NCBI GenBank assembly: GCA_021808665.1
Contig: JAKBBA010000002.1
Coordinates: 124,001-188,000, forward strand
DNA: 64,000 nucleotides
From: Actinomycetes bacterium
GTDB lineage: Bacteria; Actinomycetota; Acidimicrobiia; Acidimicrobiales; Palsa-688
Direction of reading: 5' to 3'
Part shown: positions 17,263-25,544 of the stretch, one piece after another
Layout of the letters: the number at the start of each line of letters is the position of its first letter
Position numbering within the stretch: position 1 is the stretch's first letter
Translations under genes and position numbers: made by a program
The notes under the pieces: generated by a model
What the model was told of the DNA's origin: nothing
Databases searched by the model: none
Seen by the model: only the letters and a program-made list of their open reading frames with translations

Positions 17263-17323
17263 TAGCGGCCAGTCACCTCCGAGGTCCCAGTACTTCGACT
17301 TATCAGCTGGACCACCTCCTTTC
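17263..17323 (-). promoter_or_regulatory. Near-perfect anti-SD complement with possible short leader ORF
   Basis: On the minus strand GAAAGGAGGTGGTCC (17323-17309) matches 14 of 15 bases of the complement of the bacterial 16S rRNA 3' end. No annotated-size gene follows. At normal spacing a CTG at 17306-17304 opens a 13-codon frame, ISRSTGTSEVTGR after the initiator, ending in TAG near 17265. The hydrolase gene starts about 220 bp further on, after the perfect hairpin. This arrangement resembles a leader peptide plus attenuator; I infer this from layout alone. Confidence 0.35.
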
Positions 17324-17391
17324 CTCGGTGAGATCAATATTAACCAGATCTCGGGGTAAGTCCAAGCTTTTACGCCGGCGCTGGGATCCGT

Positions 17392-18507
17392 CTAGATACC
17401 TATGCGCTGCGCGAGAAGCTCCCTGTGGTAGGTCGGATCGCCGAAGAGCAACTCTGAGCTCTTCGCCCGCTTGAAGTACAGGTGAGCGGGATGCTCCCAC
17501 GTAAAACCGATACCGCCATGGATCTGGATGTTCTCGGCTGTCGCGTGGAAGTAAGCCTCCGAGCAGTAGGACTTGGCGAGGCTGGCAACTACGGGCAGTT
17601 CGTCGCTGTCCTCGGCGGCGGCCCAGCCTGCGTAGTAGGCAGCGGACTTGGCAGACTCGACCTCAAGGAGCATGTCGGCGCACTTGTGCTTTATCGCTTG
17701 GAAACTACCGATCGGACGCCCGAACTGCACCCGGACCTTCGCGTACTCGACCGCCATCTCGAGCACTTTCTGCGCTCCGCCAACCTGTTCGGCGGCCAGA
17801 GCGACCGCGGCGAGGTCCAGCATCTTCGAGATGGCCGCCCATCCTTGCCCCTCGGCACCGACAAGACGTGCCGGGGTCGCATCGAAGGTCAGCTTCGCCT
17901 GCTTGCGCGTCTGGTCCATCGTCGACAGGGAAGTGGCCTGGTATCCCTGGGCACCCTTATCAACGGCGAACACTGAAACACCCTTAGCCGAGCGCGCTGC
18001 GACGAGAACCAAGTCGGCTGCGTGACCATCGAGAACGTAGAGCTTCTCGCCGCTGACACGCCACTGGCCGTCCGAGTCACTCGCCAGCACCGTCACACCT
18101 TCCTCGTCCCAGCGCCCGGACGCCTCCGCCAGCGCTACTGTGGCGATCTTCGAGCCTCCAGCGATCGAGGGTAGATAATCGGCCTGCGCGGCCTCGTCCC
18201 CGGTTGCCATGAGCAGATTGGCGGCTAAAGCCACCGCCGAGAAGTAGGGGGCACACAGGAGAGCCCTACCCATCTCCTCTAGGACGACTACCAGCTCGAC
18301 GTAGCCGAACCCGGATCCGCCGAAGCGCTCCGGTATCGTCAAGCCCTGCAGCCCGAGTTGGTCCGCCATCTGACGCCACACGGCCTCGTCGTATCCGTCT
18401 TCTGTCTCCATGAGGCGGCGAACTTCGGTCTCAGGCGACTTGTCTTCCAAGAAGCGCCGAACCGCTTTGCGGAGCTCTTCCTGCTCTTCACTGAAGGCGA
18501 AATTCAC
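17392..18507 (-). CDS. Acyl-CoA dehydrogenase family protein
   Basis: FAD enzyme of 371 residues with the acyl-CoA dehydrogenase plan: N-terminal helices (FAFSEEQEELRKAVRRFLEDKSPETEVRRLME), LTIPERFGGSGFGYVELVVVLEEMGRALL, a degenerate middle beta domain, and a C-terminal helical domain with RVQFGRPIGSFQAIKHKCADM and IQIHGGIGFTWEHPAHLYFKRA. The weak middle domain is typical of actinobacterial FadE-like subunits that pair with a second dehydrogenase, for example in steroid or branched-chain breakdown. The GTG at 18507 follows GAGGA. No obvious partner is adjacent, so substrate is unassigned. Confidence 0.9.
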   Translation of the reverse strand: MNFAFSEEQEELRKAVRRFLEDKSPETEVRRLMETEDGYDEAVWRQMADQLGLQGLTIPERFGGSGFGYVELVVVLEEMGRALLCAPYFSAVALAANLLMATGDEAAQADYLPSIAGGSKIATVALAEASGRWDEEGVTVLASDSDGQWRVSGEKLYVLDGHAADLVLVAARSAKGVSVFAVDKGAQGYQATSLSTMDQTRKQAKLTFDATPARLVGAEGQGWAAISKMLDLAAVALAAEQVGGAQKVLEMAVEYAKVRVQFGRPIGSFQAIKHKCADMLLEVESAKSAAYYAGWAAAEDSDELPVVASLAKSYCSEAYFHATAENIQIHGGIGFTWEHPAHLYFKRAKSSELLFGDPTYHRELLAQRIGI

Positions 18508-18621
18508 GGGTGACGTCCTCTTTTCGTCTGCGGGTTGGTTTGGTTGACCGGCCAAAGCCGGGCTGAACATCGCTGCCAGCCTTTGCTGCTCTAACTATTT
18601 CTAGCCCATAGTCTGGTCCTC

Positions 18622-19224
18622 ATGCACTACGAAGACTCCCAAGTGGAGCTGCATCGTGTCGTCGTCGGGCCTCTGGACAACAACGTGTACGTGCTTCGAT
18701 GCAAGCGAACCGGCGAAGCGGTCCTGATAGACGCTGCCAACGAACACGAGAGACTGCTTGAGATGGCGCAGCGACTGGGAGTTCGCCGGGTCCTTGAGAC
18801 CCACGGGCACTGGGATCACATCCAAGCCGTGCCCGCCGTTCGAGACGCTGGCTACGAGGTAGGCGTGACAGCCGCTGACGCTTCCATGCTGCCGTCGTAC
18901 GATTTCGTCCTCGGGGACGAGGCTGTGATCGAGGTGGGAGACCTGCGCCTGCACACCATCGCCACGCCCGGGCACACCCCCGGGTCAATGTGTTTCCGCC
19001 TTGAAGATGCACCCTTGCTCTTCAGCGGGGACACTCTGTTCCCGGGAGGCCCAGGGAACACCAGCTTCGAAGGCGGGGATTTCGACACGATAATCACGTC
19101 CATCGACCGCAGGCTCTTCGCCGCTCTGGACCCTTCTACCCTGGTCCTGCCCGGCCATGGCAGCGACACGACTCTCGCCGAGGAGATACCCCACCTCGAC
19201 GAGTGGGTCGCTCGGGGTTGGTAG
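18622..19224 (+). CDS. Metallo-beta-lactamase fold hydrolase, glyoxalase II-like
   Basis: Protein of 200 residues with the binuclear zinc signature THGHWDH near residue 60, TPGHTPGS, LFSGDTLF and a terminal LPGHG, i.e. all ligands of a glyoxalase II-type hydrolase. It is shorter than true glyoxalase II because it lacks the C-terminal helical substrate domain. Mycothiol- or CoA-thioester hydrolysis is plausible but inferred. TAGTCT at 18609-18614, seven bases before the ATG, suggests a leaderless start. Confidence 0.88.
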   Translation: MHYEDSQVELHRVVVGPLDNNVYVLRCKRTGEAVLIDAANEHERLLEMAQRLGVRRVLETHGHWDHIQAVPAVRDAGYEVGVTAADASMLPSYDFVLGDEAVIEVGDLRLHTIATPGHTPGSMCFRLEDAPLLFSGDTLFPGGPGNTSFEGGDFDTIITSIDRRLFAALDPSTLVLPGHGSDTTLAEEIPHLDEWVARGW

Positions 19225-19242
19225 GAGACGCCCCCGGGAACG

Positions 19243-21378
19243 TCAGGTCCCGGTTAAGGGGTGACGGGGAGCATCGACTAGGTCCAGTCCTTCGGGGAGG
19301 CCCTCCACTTCCACGCTGTCTCCCTCAACCGTCACGGTCACACGCGCTCCGGCCAGCGGGATGCCGCCTACCCTGAGACGCTTGACCTGCTCAGGCAGCG
19401 CTGGGTGCAGCCAAACTTTCCCGCGTGGCACCCACGGATCAAGCCTGAGGAGAGTCCGGAGCATGAGGAGCGGCGACGCCGCGGACCACGCTTGGGGAGA
19501 GCACGCAGTTGGGTAGGGCACCACCAGAGGATGCTCGATACGTTCGAGACCACTGTAAAGCTCGGGAAGGCGACCTCCCTGCGCCGCCCCTGCGTCTATA
19601 ACCCCCATGATCAGCCGGTGCGCCTCCCTGGTGAACCCGTAGCGCATCAGCCCGGCCGCAGCTATGGCGGTGTCGTGCGGCCACACCGAACCGCAGTGGT
19701 AGCTGACAGGGTTGTAACCGGTCATGGAGGAACCTAGGGTGCGCAGACCCCAACCGCTGAACATTTCTGTTCCACTTAGGCGTTTAGCGACGACGCCGGC
19801 CTTGTCAGCGTCGAGAATTCCCGTCCAGAGGCAGTGGCCCATGTTCGAAGCGAGAGCGTCGATGGGCTTTTTGTCCCTGTCGAGTCCCATGGCGACCCAC
19901 CCGCGCTCCTCCAGCCAGAAGTCCCGGTTGAAAGCGGCCTTCAAGTCGGCCGCCTTATTCCTCATCCTCACTGACAGAGCTTGGTCTCCCTGCTCGGCGG
20001 CGAAGAACGCCCGCGCCAGGTATGCGCTGTAGGCGTATCCCTGTACTTCGGCGAGAGCGATCGGTGGCTCGGCTAGGCGCCCGTCGGCGAATCGGATGCC
20101 TCCGGTGGAGTCCTTCCAACCTTGGTGTCTTAGACCGCGGTCAGAGGCACGCCGGTACTCTATGTACCCGTCCCCGTCCCGGTCACCGAAGCGCTCCATC
20201 CACTCGATGGCTCGGTCGGCCGCGGGCAACAAGTTGTCTACCGCTTCACGAGCAAGTCCCCAACGACGAAGCTCGCCGAGGAGCATGACGAACAGCGGTG
20301 TAGCGTCAGCGGTGCCGTAGTAGATCAGCCCTCCGCCCAGGCTCAGTGACGAGGTCTCCCCGAAGCGCATCTCGTGGAGTATCCGGCCCGGCTCCTCCTC
20401 GTTGCTAGGGTTCACGTCGGCGCCTTGGAAGCGAGCGAGCGTCTGAAGGGTACCCAAGGCCAGCTCAGGGTCGACCAGCAAAGCCATGTATGCGCTGATC
20501 AAAGAGTCCCGCCCGAAGAGGGTCATGAACCACGGAGCGCCGGCGGCGACCACGGTCCGCTCGGGATAGTCGGGGTCGAAAATCCGAAGTGAACCCAGGT
20601 CCTCGGAACCCCGAGCGACGACGCTTCTGAGGCCGTCGTGGTCAGTGTCGACCACGGGAACGCTCCGCCTCCATGCTGCCATCCGCTCAGCCGGAGCCGC
20701 CCGAGTAACGGGTTGCCCGCAAAGCCAGCGAGGCTCGATCTCGTCCCCGTCGATTCCACAAGAGAACTGCGTGCAAAAAGACCAAGACTCGCGCGAGGGG
20801 ATGATCACCTCCCAACGGGCTGTCGGGCCTTCGAGCACCGCCGGCGTAGAAAACGACACTCGAAGGCTGCGGCGACGGCTGCCGTTACGGTTTCGGAACA
20901 ACAACGACCCGTCGGCTTGCTCTACGGCAACATCCGGCGACTGCGGCGTCCGGCCCTCCTTGACGGCAAAGAGGTCTGCAAAGTCAGCCCCGACGGTCAA
21001 CTCCAGAGCGCAGTAGGCCGGCTCCTCACCGAAGTTGCGCACGAGAAGGTCCTCGCGCATTCCACGCCCGATGTAGCGGCGCCGCTCGATCAAAAGGTCG
21101 GAGTCCCCGCGCCCCGCTGGCGGCATACTACGGGAAATGAACGTGGCCGAGTAAGGCTCCGATACCGAACGCGCCAGCGACTCGGGCCCCTCTCCGTTGA
21201 CCATTATTGAGTATGAGGACACAAAGCGCGTGTCACGGAAGAACAATCCTTCGGCTCGCTCCGCGGCAACATCCCCGCCGAGATCGCAAACTAAAAAGGC
21301 AGAGCCTTCCACCAAGGTGACCCGATCATGGTTCGCGGAAGCTGGTCCGCCGCTGCTCGAGTTCCACGGGCTTGGCAT
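19243..21378 (-). CDS. Glycogen debranching enzyme-like protein (amylo-alpha-1,6-glucosidase family)
   Basis: Protein of 711 residues with an N-terminal beta-sandwich (VTLVEGSAFLVCDLGGDV, GLFFRDTRFVSSY) as in the bacterial debranching N-terminal domain. It is followed by an (alpha/alpha)6 barrel with PWFMTLFGRDSLISAYMALL, RDGDGYIEYRR, YHCGSVWPHDTAIAA and ACSPQAWSAASPLLMLRTLL. It should hydrolyse alpha-glucosidic branches in storage glucan. The ATG at 21378 is chosen because TAGCGT lies eight bases before it. The frame is open to 21414. Convergent with the glyoxalase-like gene; divergent from sufC. Confidence 0.87.
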   Translation of the reverse strand: MPSPWNSSSGGPASANHDRVTLVEGSAFLVCDLGGDVAAERAEGLFFRDTRFVSSYSIMVNGEGPESLARSVSEPYSATFISRSMPPAGRGDSDLLIERRRYIGRGMREDLLVRNFGEEPAYCALELTVGADFADLFAVKEGRTPQSPDVAVEQADGSLLFRNRNGSRRRSLRVSFSTPAVLEGPTARWEVIIPSRESWSFCTQFSCGIDGDEIEPRWLCGQPVTRAAPAERMAAWRRSVPVVDTDHDGLRSVVARGSEDLGSLRIFDPDYPERTVVAAGAPWFMTLFGRDSLISAYMALLVDPELALGTLQTLARFQGADVNPSNEEEPGRILHEMRFGETSSLSLGGGLIYYGTADATPLFVMLLGELRRWGLAREAVDNLLPAADRAIEWMERFGDRDGDGYIEYRRASDRGLRHQGWKDSTGGIRFADGRLAEPPIALAEVQGYAYSAYLARAFFAAEQGDQALSVRMRNKAADLKAAFNRDFWLEERGWVAMGLDRDKKPIDALASNMGHCLWTGILDADKAGVVAKRLSGTEMFSGWGLRTLGSSMTGYNPVSYHCGSVWPHDTAIAAAGLMRYGFTREAHRLIMGVIDAGAAQGGRLPELYSGLERIEHPLVVPYPTACSPQAWSAASPLLMLRTLLRLDPWVPRGKVWLHPALPEQVKRLRVGGIPLAGARVTVTVEGDSVEVEGLPEGLDLVDAPRHPLTGT

Positions 21379-21435
21379 CGAGGTCGACGCTAGCCGCCTG
21401 TGCAAGCGCCGCACGACCGGCTCACCCCGTATTTT

Positions 21436-21462
21436 CTACTACTGCTGTAGTAGTAATAGTAT
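21436..21462 (+). promoter_or_regulatory. Promoter with palindromic operator of the sufC-sufS-sufU operon
   Basis: CTACTAC-TGCT-GTAGTAG (21436-21453) is a perfect 7-bp inverted repeat lying directly upstream of a TAGTAT box (21457-21462) that precedes the sufC ATG at 21470 by seven bases. The position overlaps the likely -10/-35 spacer, as expected of a repressor site. Iron-sulfur operons are commonly controlled by Fe-S sensing regulators, but no regulator gene is in the window and the motif is not one I recognise. Confidence 0.45.
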
Positions 21463-21469
21463 GTGGGGC

Positions 21470-22216
21470 ATGGAAACGCCTCTCCTGCAGATCGAAGGGC
21501 TCCACGCAGAGGTAGAGGGTATACCGATCCTGCGGGGCGTCGACTTGGTCGTCGACGCTGGTGAGCTTCACGCCTTGATGGGCCCGAACGGCTCCGGCAA
21601 GTCCACCCTCGCCAACGTAATTCTGGGCAACCCTGCGTACCGTGTGACCGCTGGGACAATCCGCTTCAAAGGCGAGGACATCACTGCCTGGCCTCCAGAC
21701 GTCAGAGGCAAGGCGGGCTTCTTCCTAGCCTTCCAACACCCCGAGGCTGTCCCCGGGCTGCCCGTCGCACAGTTTCTGCGCCAAGCGCTCTCAGCGCGGC
21801 GAGGCACTGACCTTTCGGTTCTGGAGTTGAGGGTTTCGATAATGGAGTGGATGAAGCGCCTTGGAATGGACCCGAGCTTCGGCGACCGCTACCTGAACGA
21901 GGGTTTCTCGGGTGGAGAACGAAAGCGCAACGAGATCTTGCAGATGGCGATACTCGAGCCGGAGATAGCCATCCTCGACGAGACCGACTCGGGTCTCGAC
22001 ATTGACGCTCTCGGCGTAGTCACTAAGGGCATCCACGAGATCCGCCGGATACGCCCACATCTAGCCGCCGTGGTGGTGACCCACTACCATCGCGTCCTCG
22101 AAGAGTTGAAACCACAAAGGGTCCATCTCTTAGTCGACGGGCGGATAGCCCAAAGCGGCGGCCCAGAACTTGCGGATCGAATCGAACAGGAAGGCTACGA
22201 CGCATGGCGGCCATAG
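21470..22216 (+). CDS. sufC: Fe-S cluster assembly ATPase SufC, copy A
   Basis: ABC-type ATPase of about 248 residues that powers the SufBCD scaffold. It has Walker A GPNGSGKSTL, Q-loop region FQHPEAVPG, the SufC-specific signature GFSGGERKRNEILQM, Walker B IAILDETDSGLDIDAL and the H-loop VVVTHYHR. A second SufC copy is at 27609 in the sufB/sufD operon; the two proteins differ clearly along their length. This copy is first in an operon with sufS (13-bp overlap) and sufU, an unusual placement. Start chosen at ATG 21470 from the -10 spacing; ATG 21461 is also in frame. Confidence 0.93.
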   Translation: METPLLQIEGLHAEVEGIPILRGVDLVVDAGELHALMGPNGSGKSTLANVILGNPAYRVTAGTIRFKGEDITAWPPDVRGKAGFFLAFQHPEAVPGLPVAQFLRQALSARRGTDLSVLELRVSIMEWMKRLGMDPSFGDRYLNEGFSGGERKRNEILQMAILEPEIAILDETDSGLDIDALGVVTKGIHEIRRIRPHLAAVVVTHYHRVLEELKPQRVHLLVDGRIAQSGGPELADRIEQEGYDAWRP

Positions 22217-23433
22217 ACGTGACCACCGTCAAAAAGGACTTCCCTATCCTCGACAGGACAGTCCACTCCAAGCGGCTCGTCTACTTGGATTCCGCTTCCT
22301 CCTCGCAGAAGCCCACAAGCGTCATCGAGGCCATGACCGCCTACTACGAGACTACCCACGCGAACGTCCACCGAGGGGTCTACCTGATTGCCGAGGAAGC
22401 CACCCGTCTCTACGAGAAGGCAAGAGCCGACCTGGCAAGGTTCATAGGCGCCTCGACGCCCGAGGAAATCGTTTTCACGAAGAACGTAACCGAGGCGATC
22501 AACCTTGTCGCTTATTCGTGGGGTAGAGCCAATCTTGGCCCTGGTGACGTCGTTGTGCTCACCGAGATGGAGCACCACGCGAACCTGGTCCCCTGGCTGG
22601 CCCTAAAGGCCGAACGAGGTATCGAGATTCGCTACCTCTTCGTGGACGGGGAAGGGCAGTTGGACCTGAGCCGACTCGACGAGACCCTAAGAGGAGCGAA
22701 GCTTCTCGGAGTCACGTCGGTGTCGAATGTGCTCGGCACTATCAACCCGGTGCAAGACCTAGTCGAAGCAGCCCACGGAGCAGGCGCTCTCGTCCTCGTC
22801 GACGGAGCGCAGCACTCACCCCATATGCCCACAGACGTGACAAGCCTGGGCTGCGATTTCTTTGGGGTCACAGGCCACAAGATGCTCGGACCCACAGGTA
22901 TCGGGGCGCTTTGGGCTAGGCGGGATCTCCTCGAAGCGATGCCCGCTTTCCTCGGAGGCGGGGAGATGATTCGCGACGTCCGCTTGGACGGTTTCACAAC
23001 CAACGACGTTCCTTGGAAGTTCGAGGCCGGGACTCCCCCGATAGCCGAAGCGGTAGGACTTTCCGCCGCGATCGAGTACCTAGAACGTCTAGGCATGGAC
23101 GAAGTGCGCAACCACGAGCGTTCACTGACCGCTTACGCCCTAGCGTCACTGTCGAGCATCGGTGACGACGTGACCGTCCACGGCCCTTCAAGCGCCGACG
23201 AGCGGGGCGGCGTGATCTCCTTCGAGTACAAGTCCGTACATCCTCACGATCTTTCGCAGGTCCTGGACCAGGCGGGAGTGTGTGTGAGAGCCGGGCACCA
23301 TTGCACAAAGCCGCTGATGCGCAAGTTGGGCGTAAGCGCCACAGCGAGGGCGTCGTTCGCTGTGTACAACGACGAAGCCGACGTGGACGCCCTCATCGGC
23401 GCCCTCGGCGACGTCGATAAACTTTTCGGCTGA
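22204..23433 (+). CDS. sufS: Cysteine desulfurase SufS
   Basis: PLP enzyme (409 aa) that takes sulfur from cysteine and passes it as persulfide to SufU. It shows YLDSASSSQKP, HHANLVPW, VDGAQHSPHMP, the PLP lysine in VTGHKMLGPTG, and the catalytic cysteine in RAGHHCTKPLM. The ATG overlaps the end of sufC. It is the type II desulfurase that works with SufU rather than SufE, in agreement with the next gene. Confidence 0.96.
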   Translation: MAAIDVTTVKKDFPILDRTVHSKRLVYLDSASSSQKPTSVIEAMTAYYETTHANVHRGVYLIAEEATRLYEKARADLARFIGASTPEEIVFTKNVTEAINLVAYSWGRANLGPGDVVVLTEMEHHANLVPWLALKAERGIEIRYLFVDGEGQLDLSRLDETLRGAKLLGVTSVSNVLGTINPVQDLVEAAHGAGALVLVDGAQHSPHMPTDVTSLGCDFFGVTGHKMLGPTGIGALWARRDLLEAMPAFLGGGEMIRDVRLDGFTTNDVPWKFEAGTPPIAEAVGLSAAIEYLERLGMDEVRNHERSLTAYALASLSSIGDDVTVHGPSSADERGGVISFEYKSVHPHDLSQVLDQAGVCVRAGHHCTKPLMRKLGVSATARASFAVYNDEADVDALIGALGDVDKLFG

Positions 23434-23447
23434 TCAAGGAGCTGACA

Positions 23448-23939
23448 ATTTCTGGCCTAGAAGACCTATACAGGGAGATAATCCTCGACCACTACCGAAG
23501 CCCACGCAACCGTGGGCAGTTGGAGTCGCCCCCAGCGCACGTCGAGACCGGTTTCAACCCGCTATGCGGTGACGAGATCACCGTCTACGTACTCTTGGAC
23601 GGGGATCGACTCGTCGACATCAAACTCTCAGGTCAGGGCTGCTCGATAAGCCAATCGTCGGCGTCGATGATGTCCGCCGCGGTTAAGGGCCGGACCTTGG
23701 CGGAGATCGCCGAGACGGTCCGTCGCTTCAAGTCGATGATGTCCATCCACGAAGCCCGCCTAGACGGCCCCGAAGCCGCCGACGACCATGACGGAGAAGC
23801 GGCCGCTCCCTCAGTACCCCTCGGGGACTTGGAGGCCCTCCAAGGCGTCGTTAAATTCCCGGTGAGGATCAAGTGCGCCACCTTGGCTTGGAACACATTG
23901 GCCCAAGCTCTGGAAGCCGCTTCGGACTCGACGACCTGA
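23448..23939 (+). CDS. sufU: Zinc-dependent sulfurtransferase SufU, with probable ATT start
   Basis: IscU-like protein of about 163 residues that accepts sulfur from SufS. The zinc ligands are visible: Cys and Asp in PLCGDEI, Cys in GQGCSISQS and Cys in IKCATLAW. The SufU-type insert before the last cysteine (DGPEAADDHDGEAAAPSVPLGD) is present. No ATG, GTG or TTG is in frame at the conserved N-terminus. The expected opening SGLEDLYREIILDHYRSPRN is preceded by ATT at 23448, six bases after AAGGAG. The nearest canonical start (TTG 23520) would remove 24 conserved residues, so I infer initiation at ATT. Confidence 0.88.
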   Translation: MSGLEDLYREIILDHYRSPRNRGQLESPPAHVETGFNPLCGDEITVYVLLDGDRLVDIKLSGQGCSISQSSASMMSAAVKGRTLAEIAETVRRFKSMMSIHEARLDGPEAADDHDGEAAAPSVPLGDLEALQGVVKFPVRIKCATLAWNTLAQALEAASDSTT

Positions 23940-23955
23940 CCCTTGAGTCCTTGGA

Positions 23956-23986
23956 CCTGTCAGGTCCTCGGAGGCGACCTCTCAGG
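23956..23986. terminator. Hairpin between convergent sufU and DUF3039 genes
   Basis: CCTGTCAGGTC (23956-23966) and GACCTCTCAGG (23976-23986) pair at 9 of 11 positions across a nine-base loop; a shorter perfect repeat GGACCTG-T-CAGGTCC is nested at its left. It sits exactly between two convergent genes and overlaps the stop of the minus-strand one, so it probably serves as a bidirectional terminator. No T-run. Confidence 0.45.
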
Positions 23987-24257
23987 TGGTAGGAACCCTC
24001 CAGCCCATCGACTCTGCGATCTCCTTGCAGGTAGGACACAGCGGAAAGCGCTGGGGGTCTCCTGAGGGAACCCATATCTTTCCGCAGAGAGCCTTGACCG
24101 CCGTCCCAGTCACGAGACCTTCGACGACCGAAGGCCCGGCTGAGATGAACTCGCCCTCTTCGGGCTTCCAGCCTTCCAGGACGATGTGGGCCATTCGGTC
24201 GTGCCCGCCGTCGAGCGACGGGTCGACGTGTGCCGGAGCAACCGTTACGTCGGTCAT
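23982..24257 (-). CDS. DUF3039 family small zinc-ribbon protein
   Basis: Short protein of 91 residues with the DUF3039 pattern: a DGGHDRMAHIV opening, VTGTAVKALCGKIWVPSGDPQRFPLCPTCKEI near the C-terminus. The cysteines (C in ALCGK, then CPTC) make a plausible zinc site. The family is almost confined to Actinobacteria and has no known function. The ATG at 24257 is preceded by TATCCT with a six-base spacer, the leaderless pattern, so I prefer it to the longer frame reaching 24293. Confidence 0.85.
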   Translation of the reverse strand: MTDVTVAPAHVDPSLDGGHDRMAHIVLEGWKPEEGEFISAGPSVVEGLVTGTAVKALCGKIWVPSGDPQRFPLCPTCKEIAESMGWRVPTT

Positions 24258-24313
24258 GAGCGAAGGATAGCAATTTGAGTTCCCCCCTCCCACGCGCCTA
24301 GTCTCTCAGCGTC

Positions 24314-25498
24314 GTGGTTACGTGCACGTGGAATTTCCGTCGGCACCTAGGCCGTGCCCTCGTCGCTTCCGTAGCGGCACTGTTGACCTTCCTCTACGGC
24401 ATCGCTCCTCGCGCTGACGCTGGTCAGATCAGCAACCTCCAAGCCCAAGCAGCGGCTATCACCGCACAGATCAACGCCGTGGGACTCCAAGAGGACGCTC
24501 TCTCGGAGTCCTACGATCAGACGCAATCGAAGCTTTCAACCCTCCAGGCCCAAGTCGGCGAGGCCCAGGCATCCCTAGCCTCCGCCCAGGCTGCCGAGAG
24601 CAAAGCACGCGAGGCTTTGGCTAGCGCTGCTGTCCAAGCCTACGTGGATGGCGGGACCAACCCGCTCGTGACCACTGGCGGAACGCCGTCCCAGTCGGTG
24701 GCACTACTTCGCTCCGAGTACGCGAGCACCCTCGCGACAGACCAGACCAACGCCATTGACCAGTACCAAACCACCTCCTTGAAGGAGCACACGGCAAGCG
24801 CTCAACTCGCCGCTGAAGCGTCTGCCGTGAACGAACAGTTAGCGGTGCTCTCCAAGCAGCGTTCCAGCCTTCAAGCGACTTCGGCGCAGCTGACTTCGCT
24901 CGAATCCCAGGTGACGGGCCAGCTCGCAGCTGCCGTAGCCGCCCAGCAAGCCGCTGAAGCGGCTGCAGCGCAGAAGGCTGCCGCTGAGCGTGCGGCAGCG
25001 GTGGCCGCCCAAGTAGCTGCAGCTGCTTCGGTAGCCGCTCGCAACGTCCCCGCCCCTCAGACCCCAGGCGTCGCAGTTGGAACAGCCCAATCGTCGGCTT
25101 CCTCCGGGAGTGCCGCAGCGTCAGCTGGCCCCTACACTCCTCCACCGCTTAGCTCGGCGGCGGCACGAGCGGTGGCCGCAGCCGAGAGTCGCGTCGGAGA
25201 CTGGTACCAGTGGGGAGCCGCCGGTCCAAGCACATTCGACTGCTCCGGGCTGGTGATGTGGGCCTACGCCCAGGCCGGGATTTCGCTTCCCCACTTCAGC
25301 GGGGCTCAGTACGCTGACACCATCCATATTCCCATGTCGGATCTGCAGCCGGGAGACCTTGTGTTCTTCGCCAACCCTGGCGACCACGTGGCCATGTACG
25401 TGGGCGGAGGCGACATCGTCGAGGCCCCCTACACCGGGGCGCAGGTTCATATCATTCCGATGTATTCCGGTTTCGTCCTCGCCGGGCGTGTCGCCTAG
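24314..25498 (+). CDS. Secreted NlpC/P60 peptidoglycan endopeptidase (RipA-like)
   Basis: Cell-wall hydrolase of 394 residues. An N-terminal signal sequence (RALVASVAALLTFLYG then APRADA) leads into a long Ala/Gln-rich coiled coil (about residues 38-240), a Ser/Ala/Pro linker, and a C-terminal NlpC/P60 domain. Catalytic residues are the Cys in TFDCSGLVMWAYAQAG, the His in GDHVAMYVG and a polar third residue in QVHIIPM. Such proteins cut the D-Glu-mDAP bond during daughter-cell separation, with the coiled coil keeping them inhibited. Start GTG at 24314. Confidence 0.92.
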   Translation: MVTCTWNFRRHLGRALVASVAALLTFLYGIAPRADAGQISNLQAQAAAITAQINAVGLQEDALSESYDQTQSKLSTLQAQVGEAQASLASAQAAESKAREALASAAVQAYVDGGTNPLVTTGGTPSQSVALLRSEYASTLATDQTNAIDQYQTTSLKEHTASAQLAAEASAVNEQLAVLSKQRSSLQATSAQLTSLESQVTGQLAAAVAAQQAAEAAAAQKAAAERAAAVAAQVAAAASVAARNVPAPQTPGVAVGTAQSSASSGSAAASAGPYTPPPLSSAAARAVAAAESRVGDWYQWGAAGPSTFDCSGLVMWAYAQAGISLPHFSGAQYADTIHIPMSDLQPGDLVFFANPGDHVAMYVGGGDIVEAPYTGAQVHIIPMYSGFVLAGRVA

Positions 25499-25544
25499 TT
25501 CAAGCGCTCTGGGATGTACCAGCTAGCATCGTAGCGGTGCGACC

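Noticed and set aside
17309..17323. Possible remnant of a 16S rRNA 3' end (plus-strand GGACCACCTCCTTTC)
   Set aside because: No other 16S sequence flanks it; the plus-strand match is limited to about 15 bases, so an unusually complete Shine-Dalgarno on the minus strand is the simpler reading.
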